From Phylloscopus collybita (Eukaryota; Chordata; Aves; Passeriformes; Phylloscopidae): DNA of 64,000 bases. A model generated the notes under the pieces. The model worked only from the letters and a program-made list of their open reading frames with translations, did no database searches and was not told where the DNA came from. Position numbers and translations under genes: made by a program. Shown one piece after another: positions 48,233-58,500 of this stretch. Numbering within the stretch: the stretch's first letter is position 1; each line of letters opens with the position of its first letter. The stretch covers positions 3,534,001 to 3,598,000 of the forward strand of contig JAJNNQ010000029.1 of assembly GCA_027886175.1 (NCBI GenBank), given 5' to 3'.

Positions 48233-49810
48233 TCAGAGGGCAGGAGTACCTCTCCTATGAAGACAGGCTGAGAGAGTTGTGGTTGTTTAGCATGGAGAAG
48301 AGCAGGTTCCATGGAGACCTCACAGCAGCCTTAGAGTTGACTGCAACTCTTTGATTATGACCATCCAGCAATTTCCTAATCAATCAAGTGGTCCACCCAA
48401 GAATATGTTTGCCAAGTTTAGAGTAAAGGATGAAAAGTGGGACACTGACCAGTGCTTAGCTCAAGGCCAGGTAGATGATGTCCTTGTTGCCCTTCATTCT
48501 TCAATCATTGATGTAACCCTGTGATAGAAGGCCAACAAATTTGTCAGGAGATGTTGGCTGCCACCTCCTTATTTCTCATGTGTTCTTATTGCTTCTTTAA
48601 AATGGGGCTTATATTTCCCCCTTTTAAAGTAGTGGGAACTTCATCAAACCACCATGACTCTTCAAACATAATGGGCAGCAGCTTAGCCATTTCCTTGGCC
48701 AGTTCCCTCAGGACCCTCAGATGCATCTCATCAGGACCCATGGACTTGTGCACTTTCAGGTTCCTTAGATGTTCTTGAGCCTGATCTTCTCCTGCACAGG
48801 GCCTTCTTCACTTTCCCAATCCCTACTCTCCCCCTCTGCATCTCAGGGGGTTTGGCTGGAGCACTTGCTGCTGAAGACTGAGGCTAAAAAGTCATTGAGT
48901 ACATCAGCCTTCTCCATATCCTGAGTAACCACATTTCCTGTATCCTTCCTGAGAAGACCCGCGTTTTCCCCAGCCTTTTATTTCTCATATAGCTAAAGAG
49001 CTTTTTTTGTTATCCTTGATTTCCTTGGCCAGATTTACATCTTGCAGTGGTTTGGCTTTCCTAAGCATCTCCCTGGCTATTCAGACAATTTCTTCGTATT
49101 GCTCCCAGGCTACCTTGCCTTGCTTTCATCCTCAGTAATCTACCTGTTTGTGTTTGAATTTGTCCAGGGTCTCCTTGTTCATCCATGATGACCTCCAGGC
49201 CTTCTGCCTGATTCTCTCTTTGTAGGGATGCACTGCTCTTGAGCTTGGAAGAGACAATCGTCCAATATCACCTAGCTCTCTTGGGTCCCTCTACCCTTCC
49301 AGGCTCTGTCCCATGGCACTCTACCAAGGAGATCCTTCAAGAGGCCAGAGTCAGCTCTCTTGATGTCCAGCATGTCTTGCTTCTTTCCCTCCTCATTGCC
49401 CCAGGAATCTCAAACTCCACTGTTTCATGGTCACTGCAGCCTAGCCTGCCTTTGGGCTTCATATTCCCCACCAGCCCTCTTTGTTGGTGAGAATAAGGTC
49501 CAGATTAGTGCCTCTCCTCCTTGGTTCCTCTCTCACTTGGAGAAGGAAATTGCCATCAGTGCATTCCAGGAACCTCCTGGATTGCCTATGCTCTGCTGTG
49601 CTCTCTCTCCAACTGGTGTTGGGGTGGTTGAAGTCCCTCATGAGGACCAGGCTTATGAGTGTGAATCTGTTTCTATCCATCCATGGAGGGCTGCAAAACC
49701 TCCGTCTCCCTGGTCAGGTAGTCTGTAGCAGACCCCCACAATAAAATCACCTGTCCCTGCCCTCCCTTCCCTCCTGAGCCATAAACTCTCAGTCAGCTCA
49801 TCATCCTTCC

Positions 49811-49852
49811 CCAGGTGGAGGTCCATGCACTCCAGGTGGAGGTCCATGCACT
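49811..49852 (-). repeat. 21-bp tandem duplication inside CR1 endonuclease
   Basis: CCAGGTGGAGGTCCATGCACT occurs twice in direct tandem (49811-49831, 49832-49852). It duplicates seven codons of the CR1 frame. Confidence 0.9.
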
Positions 49853-49875
49853 CTAGATAGTATCTCCTCACTCCA

Positions 49876-50622
49876 CCTGGCTTTCTAACCACAGCTGTGA
49901 TGGACAAAGTTTTTCTGACATTATGTAAAGAACCTTCCACCTTCATAAATCAGTAAGAAATTATAACAAATGGTGTTGGGTTCTGTAGATGAAGTATAGA
50001 ACTTACAGAAATACTTACGTTTCTGCTTGTCTTCATATTGTTTGGATGAGAATAATAATAAAGGCACATAGCACCAATTGGCAGTTCCCTACATTAAAAA
50101 ATCACCAGAGAACTTGGCAAAATTCAACAGTTTCTGTTTCTGTGTGAGCCAGGGCTGAAAATATATTGATGCTGTAGATCATATATTTTTTAGCAGACTG
50201 AGTGCAACAAATGGCTATCCTTTTGCAGACTGGCTAGAACAAAAGGACCTTTAAGCAATTGTGGCATTCTCACAGTATTTTGGAAGGCAATGAATAGTTA
50301 AGGGTCTCAGTGCTAACTTCAGGTTAGTGTTACACTCTACACCAGCTTCTAGTTTAACTAGAATATCTAGGAATTAAGTGCCTGCATCAGTACCTCTGCA
50401 CATCTCACCTATGCTGACGCACATGAATTAACAGAAGAGCAGAACAGAACCTGGAAGATACAATCCAAGCAATGGCAAGTGAGGCATTCAAAAATATAAG
50501 CATTTGGTGGAGAGCCTCAGCATCAAAAACTCAGAGGGCCTTGCAGTTTTCAAAATTATGAATTACTGTTCTTCATAAAAAGTAGAAGTATGTTTGTTAT
50601 TTTGGTTGACTCAGACTGCAGT
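49876..50622. other. Short non-coding spacer
   Basis: Between CR1 and the pol-less retroelement. No feature recognised apart from AT-rich DNA. Confidence 0.5.
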
Positions 50623-50628
50623 CAGGAA
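50623..50628. repeat. Left target-site duplication
   Basis: CAGGAA directly left of the LTR. The right copy at 55524-55529 is GAGGAA, five of six bases matching. A 6-bp size fits alpha/class II integrases. Confidence 0.65.
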
Positions 50629-50944
50629 TGTTGGGAGATAGAACCCCGCACAGAAAATATCGGGTGTATGGGCAGATAGAAATCTCCGCCTCTCCACCAT
50701 TCTTACCTAATCCTGTTGCACCTTGCGGACCCCCACTGGCGTGACGTGACCACACAGCGTCCATAAAAGAAGCTGCACGTCCCATAATAAACGCATTTCG
50801 CAGTCCACTATATTAGTGTTTGCTAGCGATCTGTCCAGTACGGTCTGTTTGGGACAAAGTGGGTGACCGGCCGTGGCCCTGTTGAACCAGGCCATCATAC
50901 CGGGACCCTCCGTGTGCCCACGCGCGCCCGGACTCCCGGTTGCA
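50629..50944 (+). repeat. 5' LTR of gag-env element
   Basis: 316 bp, TGTTGGGAG to TTGCA. Carries a CRE-like TGACGTGA (50742-50749), a TATA-like CATAAAAG (50762-50769), and an AATAAA poly(A) signal (50786-50791) about 25 bases later, a very short U3-R arrangement. Same elements occur in the 3' LTR. Confidence 0.92.
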
Positions 50945-50947
50945 TAT

Positions 50948-50965
50948 TGGTGCCAAAAACCTTGA
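50948..50965 (+). other. Primer-binding site, possibly tRNA-Phe type
   Basis: TGGTGCCAAAAACCTTG starts three bases after the LTR. TGGTGCC followed by an A-rich run resembles the complement of the tRNA-Phe 3' end with a few mismatches. The tRNA-Trp type used by classical alpharetroviruses does not fit. The assignment is from memory and needs comparison. Confidence 0.5.
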
Positions 50966-51074
50966 CGAAAGACAGAGTAGCGCTGTTTCGGGGTACGTGC
51001 TGGTCAGCGGATGGGCGGCTAAGGCAGCAGGACCGACCTTGGCGCAGCAGGGACGCCTGCGGTACCCTCCAGAG

Positions 51075-53065
51075 ATGGACGCGCTGGAGAAGTTTGTGAG
51101 TGAGCTTTATAATCAGTGGCGCATTAGCTGTAAGGCTAGGCATTTTCGGGTCGCAGTTGTCCAGCTAATGAAATCGGGTGTAATTCAGAGTCCCATTGAT
51201 ATTCTTCACATTGAATGCTGGGACAAGTGCACAGAGGCACTGGCGCATGACGTTTTAGTCACAGGTTCGGGTAAAGCACTAAAAAGTTGGGGAAAGGTAA
51301 CTGAGACACTTCGGAAAGCCCTTGAAGAGCAATCCACGTGGTGGGCAGCTCAGGCATGCCTGTGAGCCACGCCAAAAATCGGCGTCAGGGCTGCGATTCA
51401 GACGCAGAGTGGGAATTTTTCCGTGGAGTCCGGTTTGCGTCAGAAAAGCGGCAAAGTCCTCTCGCGTTCGTCGCCGTCCCCCAGTCCTGCAAGCACTCCG
51501 CCATTAGCCGCGGAGCCGACACCCGTCCCAAACCCGAATGCCGATCGTATGTCTGTCGCGGTGCTGACAGGTCAGCCTGCGCTGACCGCGGAGCACAGCC
51601 AAGGCACAAAAGTGGTCCAATTCACGATTTCGGTGACAGCAATTATTGTACAATTCCAAATACAGTTCAGGGCAGACCGCCACCGTATGCACCCCAAGAT
51701 GGCGCCGGGGAAGGAGAAGGAGGGCGGAGCGGGGATCAAATTCCCGCCATATGCACACGCGGTGTGTCACTCGGGGAGAGCGGGGCGGGAACCTCGGACA
51801 GTGAGGGGGAGGAGAGCTCTCAGCCGGAGCTCAGGGCATGCCCACGGCTCAAATCCAGCGCACGCCCAAAAAATCCTTGCTACAGTAGCCCACCACGGGT
51901 AGGCGGGCACAGACACAGACGCAGGCAGGAGACAGGGAGCCCAGCCCACAGAAAGGGACAGGAGCTGAGCCAAACACTAAAGCTCCCCAAACAAAAAGTC
52001 CCTTGTTACTCTGCCTCTTCCTCTGACACAGAGGCTTCCACAGACGACAGTGGGCACACAGTACATGTAGAGCATCACTTCCTGCACACTCCAAAGCACA
52101 AACAAAGGCGAAAATCATACAAACACCACAAATACCCAGACAGTACAGACTCAGACACTGACAAAGAGAGGGTGTCGGCTTTCTTAGCCAAACATGCCAA
52201 CCCATTCATAACACCTGCAGCTACCAAAAAGCCACCAAAACCCATGCCACTGACCGATTGGAAAGAAATTCAAATAGCTTGTGCAGAACTTGCTCCATCC
52301 ACTGTGCAAGCCTTCCCGGTCAGAAGGGTTGACAATAACCTGCCCATCTACTCTCCAGTCAACCCAAAAGAAGTACAGGCAGTGGTGAAGGCCATAGCTG
52401 AGAAAGGAATCAATTCAACTATGGTTTCAACCTTGCTTGGTGGTCTTTTTGGTAATGAAGACATGCCCCCCTTCGACATTAAGCAAACCTGCCGAATGAT
52501 TTTCAATGGAGCAGCCATGATCGTATTCAAACAAGAATGGGAAGACAATTGCCTCAACATGTTAGCCAAAGTCACAGGTGACCAACACCCCTTGAGAAAT
52601 TCCAACATACAGCGGCTGATGGGTAAAGACCCCCAGATGGTCAGCCCACAGGCACAAGCTCAGGGATTTAGAGCCTCAGAAGTTGCAGCCACCACTAGAG
52701 CAGCCAGAGAAGCCATCCGTGCTGCATGCAGGATCGTGGCCAAGCCAGCACCGTGGTCCACCATGAGGCAAGGTGAAAGCAAGAGCTTCTCACAGTTCGT
52801 GGACCGACTGCAAGCTGCGGTAGACGCCTCAGATTTGCCAGCAGAGGCAAAGGGACTGGTCGTGGCAGGATGCTTGCGGCAGCAATGCAACCAAGCCACG
52901 AAACAGATCTTGTGTTCTGTGCCACCAGGTGCCAGCATCGCAGCGATGATAAAGCACGTTGCAAGGGAAGAGAACGTGGTCCCTGTTCAAGCTGCAGTAG
53001 GCGCCACCTTAGCTCTGATCCCAGCCGCAGTTCATGCTGCCATGGCAGAAGTAATGGCCCTCTGA
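51075..53065 (+). pseudogene. Alpharetrovirus-like Gag, frame-broken
   Basis: Starts at ATG 51075 in frame 3 with an MA-like domain (MDALEKFVSELYNQW; later IQSPIDIL and SGKALKSWGKV). TGA at 51363-51365 interrupts it. The same frame then encodes a Pro/Ser-rich stretch to about 51630, after which the product-like sequence moves to frame 2 (frameshift near 51600-51680). Frame 2 carries a PPPY late-domain motif (51677-51688), a long basic and Ser/Asp-rich linker, and the capsid (FPVRRVDNNLPIYSPV to VMAL, about 52310-53065). The major homology region begins at QGESKSFSQF (52769). The capsid runs directly to the stop with no CCHC zinc knuckles, so nucleocapsid was lost with pol. Confidence 0.85.
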
Positions 53066-53334
53066 AGCTTGTCCAGAGCAACCAGTGCTGCCAGAATTAA
53101 ACATAGAAGCCTCTGACGAATGTCCTCCTACAGCTGTGCCACTTGCCTTTGTCTAGGGTGCACCGGTTGTTCAGAAGGCAGTGTGTTCGTAGCTACCCTC
53201 AGACCATTTATCCTAAGTTATCCCTGTTATTACCTTGTAATAAGCCTGCTTGTAGCTCGACTAACCGTGCTTTGAGTCTCTTTTGACAGGTTCACCTGGC
53301 CAACACCTTCCTACGTCCTCGCACGGTCGTGACC
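53066..53334 (+). other. Junction between gag and env, pol absent; putative env splice acceptor
   Basis: This 269-bp stretch replaces the whole pro-pol region. A pyrimidine-rich run ending TTTTGACAG at 53281-53289 fits a splice acceptor for an env mRNA and lies 46 bases before the env ATG. No nucleocapsid, protease or RT motif is visible. Confidence 0.55.
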
Positions 53335-55178
53335 ATGCGAACCGCACTCCATTTTACGAACTCCATTCTCCTAGTCTTGAGTCTACTTGTGAGCCTGACC
53401 GAGACAAGTCGTCATCCCTACCAACCATGTCAGTGGAGCATCAGAGATCCACGTGACAGTAGAGTAATTGCCAAGACCATTTCTACTCAACTAATTTTGT
53501 AATACACCTCAGTGACATTTTTAACTTTGATAATATCGGCCGTGACGCCCAAGGGAAGCCTGTTCCCTACATTAGTTGGGGAACCTATTGGTGTCCAAGC
53601 ATCAATCCCAGCTCAAGTCACTGTATACAGTCAGAACACGAATACTGCAGGCATTGGGGGTGTGAGACCATGGTCACAAGTGATTTGTGGGTCCCAGCTA
53701 AGAAGGATGCCTTCTTAGAAGTCACCTTCTGGACCGAAGGTTGTAAAAGGGCTGTTTACAGCACCAACAGGAAAATTAGTAGCATCAAAGGGACCTGTTC
53801 CCATCTAAATGTGACCGTCCTGCAGCCCAGAGAGCCCGGTTGGTCTCTTAGACGGAAGTGGTCAGTCTATCTATACCACACGGGAACAGACCCCAGCACG
53901 GTCGTGCAAGTTATCAGAGCTCCAACTCAGTGCCGTACCACCTTCGGACCCAACCTCATTGCCGTCCAACAGAATAATCACAGACACGACACCTCTGTGA
54001 CAGGTTTCACCACTCTCACACCAACGTTTCACAGTGCCTTTGAATTGACTTCACACACACTGTTTTAGAGAATGTTAGGAGCTGCCTTCGCATCTCTGAA
54101 CGCGACCAAGCCAAACCTTACCAGCTTCTGCTGGCTTTGTTACGACACCTACCCGCCTTTCTATGAAGGAGTAGCCATTAATAATAAATTCAGCTACTCT
54201 GATGAAGGCAATCCTAAACAGTGCCTTTGGGACATGCCCAGAAAAGGAATTACCCTAGAGCAAATCTCAGGTAAGGGAGTCTGTTTCGGCAGCAAACACC
54301 TTATCCAGCAGCACGAAGACATCTGCAACACGTCTGTCACACCTCGCAGATCCCGAGTGTGGATCATTCCAGCTGCACCGGGGACATGGGCATGCAAATC
54401 TACCGGGATCACACCATGCGTGTCCACAAAGCATTTCAGAGACACTAACGACTTTTGTGTGCAAGTTGTTGTTGTCCCCAGGATCCTTTATTACTCAGAC
54501 GAAGAGATGCTGCTTTGGCTCGACACAGACCTCCCGCACCAGTAAAGAGAACTCCTCACGGCAGTTAGCCTTGCAGTTCTCTTGGGCCTCGGAGCGACAG
54601 GAGCGGTGACAGGTGTCTCTGCGCTTGTCACTCAAAATCAAGGCCTAAGTCAAATGCAGACAACTGTCGACGAAGACCTGCTGCAAATCCAAAAATCAAT
54701 CTCGGACTTAGAACGCTCACTCAACTCTTTGGCTGAAGTAGTGCTGCAGAACAGGCGTGGGCTAGATCTCCTGCTCCTGCGGCAAGGAGGTCTATGCGCT
54801 GCCTTAAATGAAAAGTGCTATTTCTATGCCAATTATTCAGGACCCATTAAGCAGTCCATGGCAGAGTTACAGCAGCGCTTAGAACAACGAAATAAGCAGC
54901 ACTCTCCGCAGAGTTGGTTCGGTTCCATGTTTTCCCAATCCCATTGGTTCATTACCCTAATTTCTACTCTGGCTGGACCAGTCCTCATCGTTCTTTTAGT
55001 TCTCATATTCGGTCCATTCCTCATTAATAAGTTAGCCCAGTTCATCAAGTCCCGGTTAGAAACAGTTAACGTCATGTTTTTAGAGCACAGGCAGTTGACA
55101 CAATTCGTCCTTGTTAAAATTGCACTTTATTTACTAACATGTTTACAGTTTGTACTAACCAAGTTTGTACAGTTGTAA
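53335..55178 (+). pseudogene. Gammaretrovirus-type Env, frame-broken
   Basis: ATG 53335 in frame 1 encodes a short stretch (55 codons to TAA 53500) with a hydrophobic signal-like start (SILLVLSLLV) and HPYQPCQW. The SU sequence continues in frame 3 from about 53500 (YISWGTYWCPS, later DLWVPAKK), with a TAG at 54066 and a TAA at 54543. SU has CWLC at 54129-54140. TM begins at about 54546: fusion-peptide-like AVSLAVLLGLGATGAV, heptad region, QNRRGLDLLLLRQGG block, then CX6C with Tyr where most gamma-type Envs have a third Cys (54819-54821). The membrane anchor is around 54950-55030. No furin-type basic site is seen at the SU-TM border, which coincides with a stop. Confidence 0.88.
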
Positions 55179-55193
55179 AATTTTTTCGTTCAT

Positions 55194-55205
55194 GGAGAGG
55201 GGGGA
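55194..55205 (+). other. Polypurine tract
   Basis: GGAGAGGGGGGA just before the 3' LTR (55208), the plus-strand primer position. Confidence 0.75.
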
Positions 55206-55207
55206 TA

Positions 55208-55523
55208 TGTTGGGAGATAGAACCCCACACAGAAAATATCGGGTGTATGGGCAGATAGAAATCTCCGCCTCTCCACCATTCTTACCTAATCCTGTTGCAC
55301 CTTGCGGACCCCCACTGGCGTGACGTGACCACACAGCGTCCATAAAAGAAGCTGCGTGTCCCGTAATAAACGCATTTCGCAGTCCACTATATTAGTGTTT
55401 GCTAGCGATCTGTCCAGTACGGTCTGTTTGGGACAAAGTGGGTGACCGGCCGTGGCCCTGTTGAACCAGGCCATCATACCGGGACCCTCCGTGCACCCAC
55501 GTGCACCCGGACTCCCGGTCGCA
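55208..55523 (+). repeat. 3' LTR of gag-env element
   Basis: 316 bp, 97% identical to 50629-50944. TATA-like box near 55341 and AATAAA at 55365-55370. Confidence 0.92.
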
Positions 55524-55529
55524 GAGGAA
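55524..55529. repeat. Right target-site duplication
   Basis: GAGGAA, matching left CAGGAA at five of six positions. Confidence 0.65.
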
Positions 55530-58500
55530 TCTCTTGATTCCTTCATATTCAGGACTTAATTGCATATTCCTGCTCATTTAGCTGGTAAAAATATTGACTT
55601 CATATGAAGATTGCTTGAAGGAGGTTGTCACCTTTCTTGCTGCTATTATCCCATCCAATCAAGAGAGATCATTGGATCCTACAAACAGGTGAGAAAGTAA
55701 TGTAGTAACAGATCCTCCTGCCCTGCTGTAAGGTCAAACCATGACCTGCCAGCCATTCCCCAAGACCTCTTCTTTTCCCATTGGTAAAATGGCACCCAAA
55801 TTGCAACATAACAAAGAGGCACTCATGCTCATTGGGGACATTCATTGAAATTGGCATGCGGCTAATTCTTTTGGCAGATATAACTTTCCAAAACCGAAAC
55901 TGAAACAGGAAATATTTCAGCCTTCCAGCCCACTGCAAAAGGCTGAGAAGGACAGGTTAGGCTGTCTTTCTGCAGAGGTGGATGGCTCAAGCCTTGTATG
56001 ACTCCTGTGTGCTCAAGTGCAGACCTCAGAGGCAGGTGTGTATGTGTGTGTATTGGAGATTGAGAAGATTATACTATTTGGCACCTGCACCTCAAACCTG
56101 GCTGTATCACTGCAAATGTTTATGAAAACGCTAAATAAATAGCTTGTCTTCCAGGGAAGTCCCGAGTTCATCCCTGAAAACACTAAGCATGTCCAAGTTG
56201 TATCTCCTTGCAACAACTCAGCTCATCAGAAAATCCCACAAGACCAAATAGAGAGCAAATGAGCAAAAAAGATTTGTAGATATCTGTAATAAACATTAGA
56301 CACTAAATTAATTCATACCCTTTTGACTTGTTCATTGCACTTACTCAAATTTTGTGTTTAAAAATGTTGCCAAAATGATTTTAAAAACAGAAGTTATTTT
56401 TGTCCTTTTTTGTCAATTCAGTCATATCAGAAATAAATTTTTTGAGCATTGTTTATAGACAGATTTAAACTGTAACAGTAAGACTACTGTAAGTTCAATT
56501 ATCAAATGCAACCACACTGACACCAAAATGTGATCATCTGACTCCCTGGATTTTAAGAAGGAGTTGAACTGTATTCTTACTCTCATGGTTAAATCAGCTT
56601 TGTTGCAGCTGTGGAGCTTCTGGCTGGGAATGTAACTAGGGTCAATAGCCAAAATACCATATTAATAACAGCTAACTTTACACACTGTCTCTACACAGTT
56701 TGAAAAATTCTCAACTTACAATTCAGTATAGAGACTGTATATCTGTAGGGCATCACAAAATACTGTTTAGACTATCTCCTCAGGATAAATTGTGCCTCTC
56801 CAGTGCTATAGAATAGACTGTTTATTTTAATTTGTTGTTGTACAACATCAAGCTAAGGTCTAGAAAGTTTCCGCCTTGTGTCTTCTATGTACTTTTTAAA
56901 TTCTCTTAAGTCTTTCCAAGTGTAGTTCCCCCTTTTAACATGAGCATTAGATGAAAATAGATGGAAATCCTTGTGCTCTGTTATTGATCACACAGAACAT
57001 ATGCTATTTTATATTCAAATTGCAGTATCTATTCTGACCAGTCTGGAGAACACACACTTCCTTCATAAATATTAGATCCCATCTTTTATGTATCAGAGAT
57101 GGACAGAAGAGGGACTGGTTTGCCATCATCCTTTTGTTTTCAAGAGTTTTTTGCCTGTTTTCAAAGAGCCCTTTTAGCATAAAGTAAAGGTGCTTTTGAC
57201 CACTGTTTCCTATAGAGCTCAAAAAAAAACAGAAAGCAAGGTAAGAGGAACAGACAAAATTCACATGCCAATGTTTAATTCCAGAAATGAACCAAATGTC
57301 TCTGAAATTCACAGCATAGAGCTAAGCTCTCAAATAATACTATATTTCATTTGAGAAGAACATGGAGGGTATAGCACAGCCTAAAGGTGACTGTAACAGA
57401 GCAAGCATTAGTCTCCAGAGAAATATATCACACCTACCACCCAAATAAAACATGCAGATGCACAATAAATCTATGTGGTTCCCAGAACAAGTGAGATGAA
57501 AATATGATCTCTTTCTTCCAGCACTTCTAGTGATTTCATGGAAAGGAGGTCAACTATTTAACTAAGATGAATAACAGTGAATACTGGTAACAAACACATA
57601 GAATTAGGAAAACATTTTTCATAATCATAATTCCACTCCAATCACTCAAAGGAGGTGTGCCCAGTTTTTCTGAACACAATTTTCTATTCAGTAATGGTAC
57701 TGATTTTGCAGCACTTTACAACCTTCCAGTTTCTCTTTCCCTGCTGTATAAGCATTAACACATTTTTCCCTCCATTCCGATGTATCACTCTACTGTCTTA
57801 TTTTCTCTGTTTTGGCTAAAGCATCTCTTGCTGTTGAGAGCCTTTTTTGCTCCGGTATTATAATTAAGCAGCACTACCACAGTTAAATAAAAACAATTAC
57901 ACTAATTTTTATTTAGAATAGACCTTCCTGCTTCTTCTCAAAATTGCTGGAGGTGCACCATATGCTTTGTCTTCATTTTCCACCTGCAGCATATCATCTA
58001 GTGAGATAAGACCTTTTCCTATAGTCTGACATGAAGACAGTCTATGCCAAGAATAAACAAAGTACATTGACTAGACTCATCTTAAGCACATACAGCTCAT
58101 ATCAACATTTTAAAATGTTTTTAAGAGAGAAGACCTAAATAACTGACTAATTCAGTAAATTACACCTCTGTATTCGTTGTGTTATGCTTTTAAGGGCAAG
58201 AATTCTCTGTCCCTTCTGCACAACTGCACAGTTCCTTGGTGGTGGGAAGAATGATGGGATATGTCAGAATACCAATTGCATGTGAGGCTAAGAGCTTATC
58301 AGGATTTAAGAAAGGATTATGTATTTATATGGATAATCAGACCATCCAAAGTTATTTTAAATAATGTAAAAATTAAAGGAATATATATTAATTCTTAATT
58401 TCTGACAGCAACCACTACCTACTTAGGATCCATGTAAAGATTTTTACCAGTAAGTAGGTTACAGCAGACTTATGTGACTAGTCTGCTGTTGCAGTAATGC

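Larger units (their letters stand above)
47270..49875 (-). mobile_element. CR1 LINE, minus strand, with an internal inversion
   Basis: Minus-strand CR1 from a 3' tail at 47270 to endonuclease at about 49875. The endonuclease part reads DFNHPNTSW, SRRFLECTDGNFLLQV and DLILTNKEG (49459-49680). Between about 47645 and 48338 the sequence lies in the opposite (plus) orientation and carries the RT C-terminal part (FADDTKLSG at about 47780). The minus order then resumes with the block that belongs directly upstream of it. A short (CTCTG)n run is at 48104-48133, and a 21-bp tandem duplication at 49811-49852. Many frame breaks; inactive. Confidence 0.85.
50629..55523 (+). mobile_element. Gag-env endogenous retrovirus without pol, recombinant type
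   Basis: A 4.9-kb element with 316-bp LTRs, PBS, gag, env and PPT, and with no protease, RT, RNase H or integrase sequence anywhere. It is flanked by a 6-bp target-site duplication with one mismatch (CAGGAA / GAGGAA). The two LTRs differ at nine positions, all transitions, about 2.8%. Gag is alpharetrovirus-like (class II) by its MA and CA; Env is gammaretrovirus-type (CWLC in SU, immunosuppressive-type block and CX6C in TM). Such class II gag plus class I env combinations are known in type D viruses, but here pol has been lost. The element must have been mobilised in trans. Both genes carry frame damage. Confidence 0.9.

Noticed and set aside
52660..53081. Minus-strand open frames in the gag region
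   Set aside because: Opposite-strand shadows of the capsid coding sequence.
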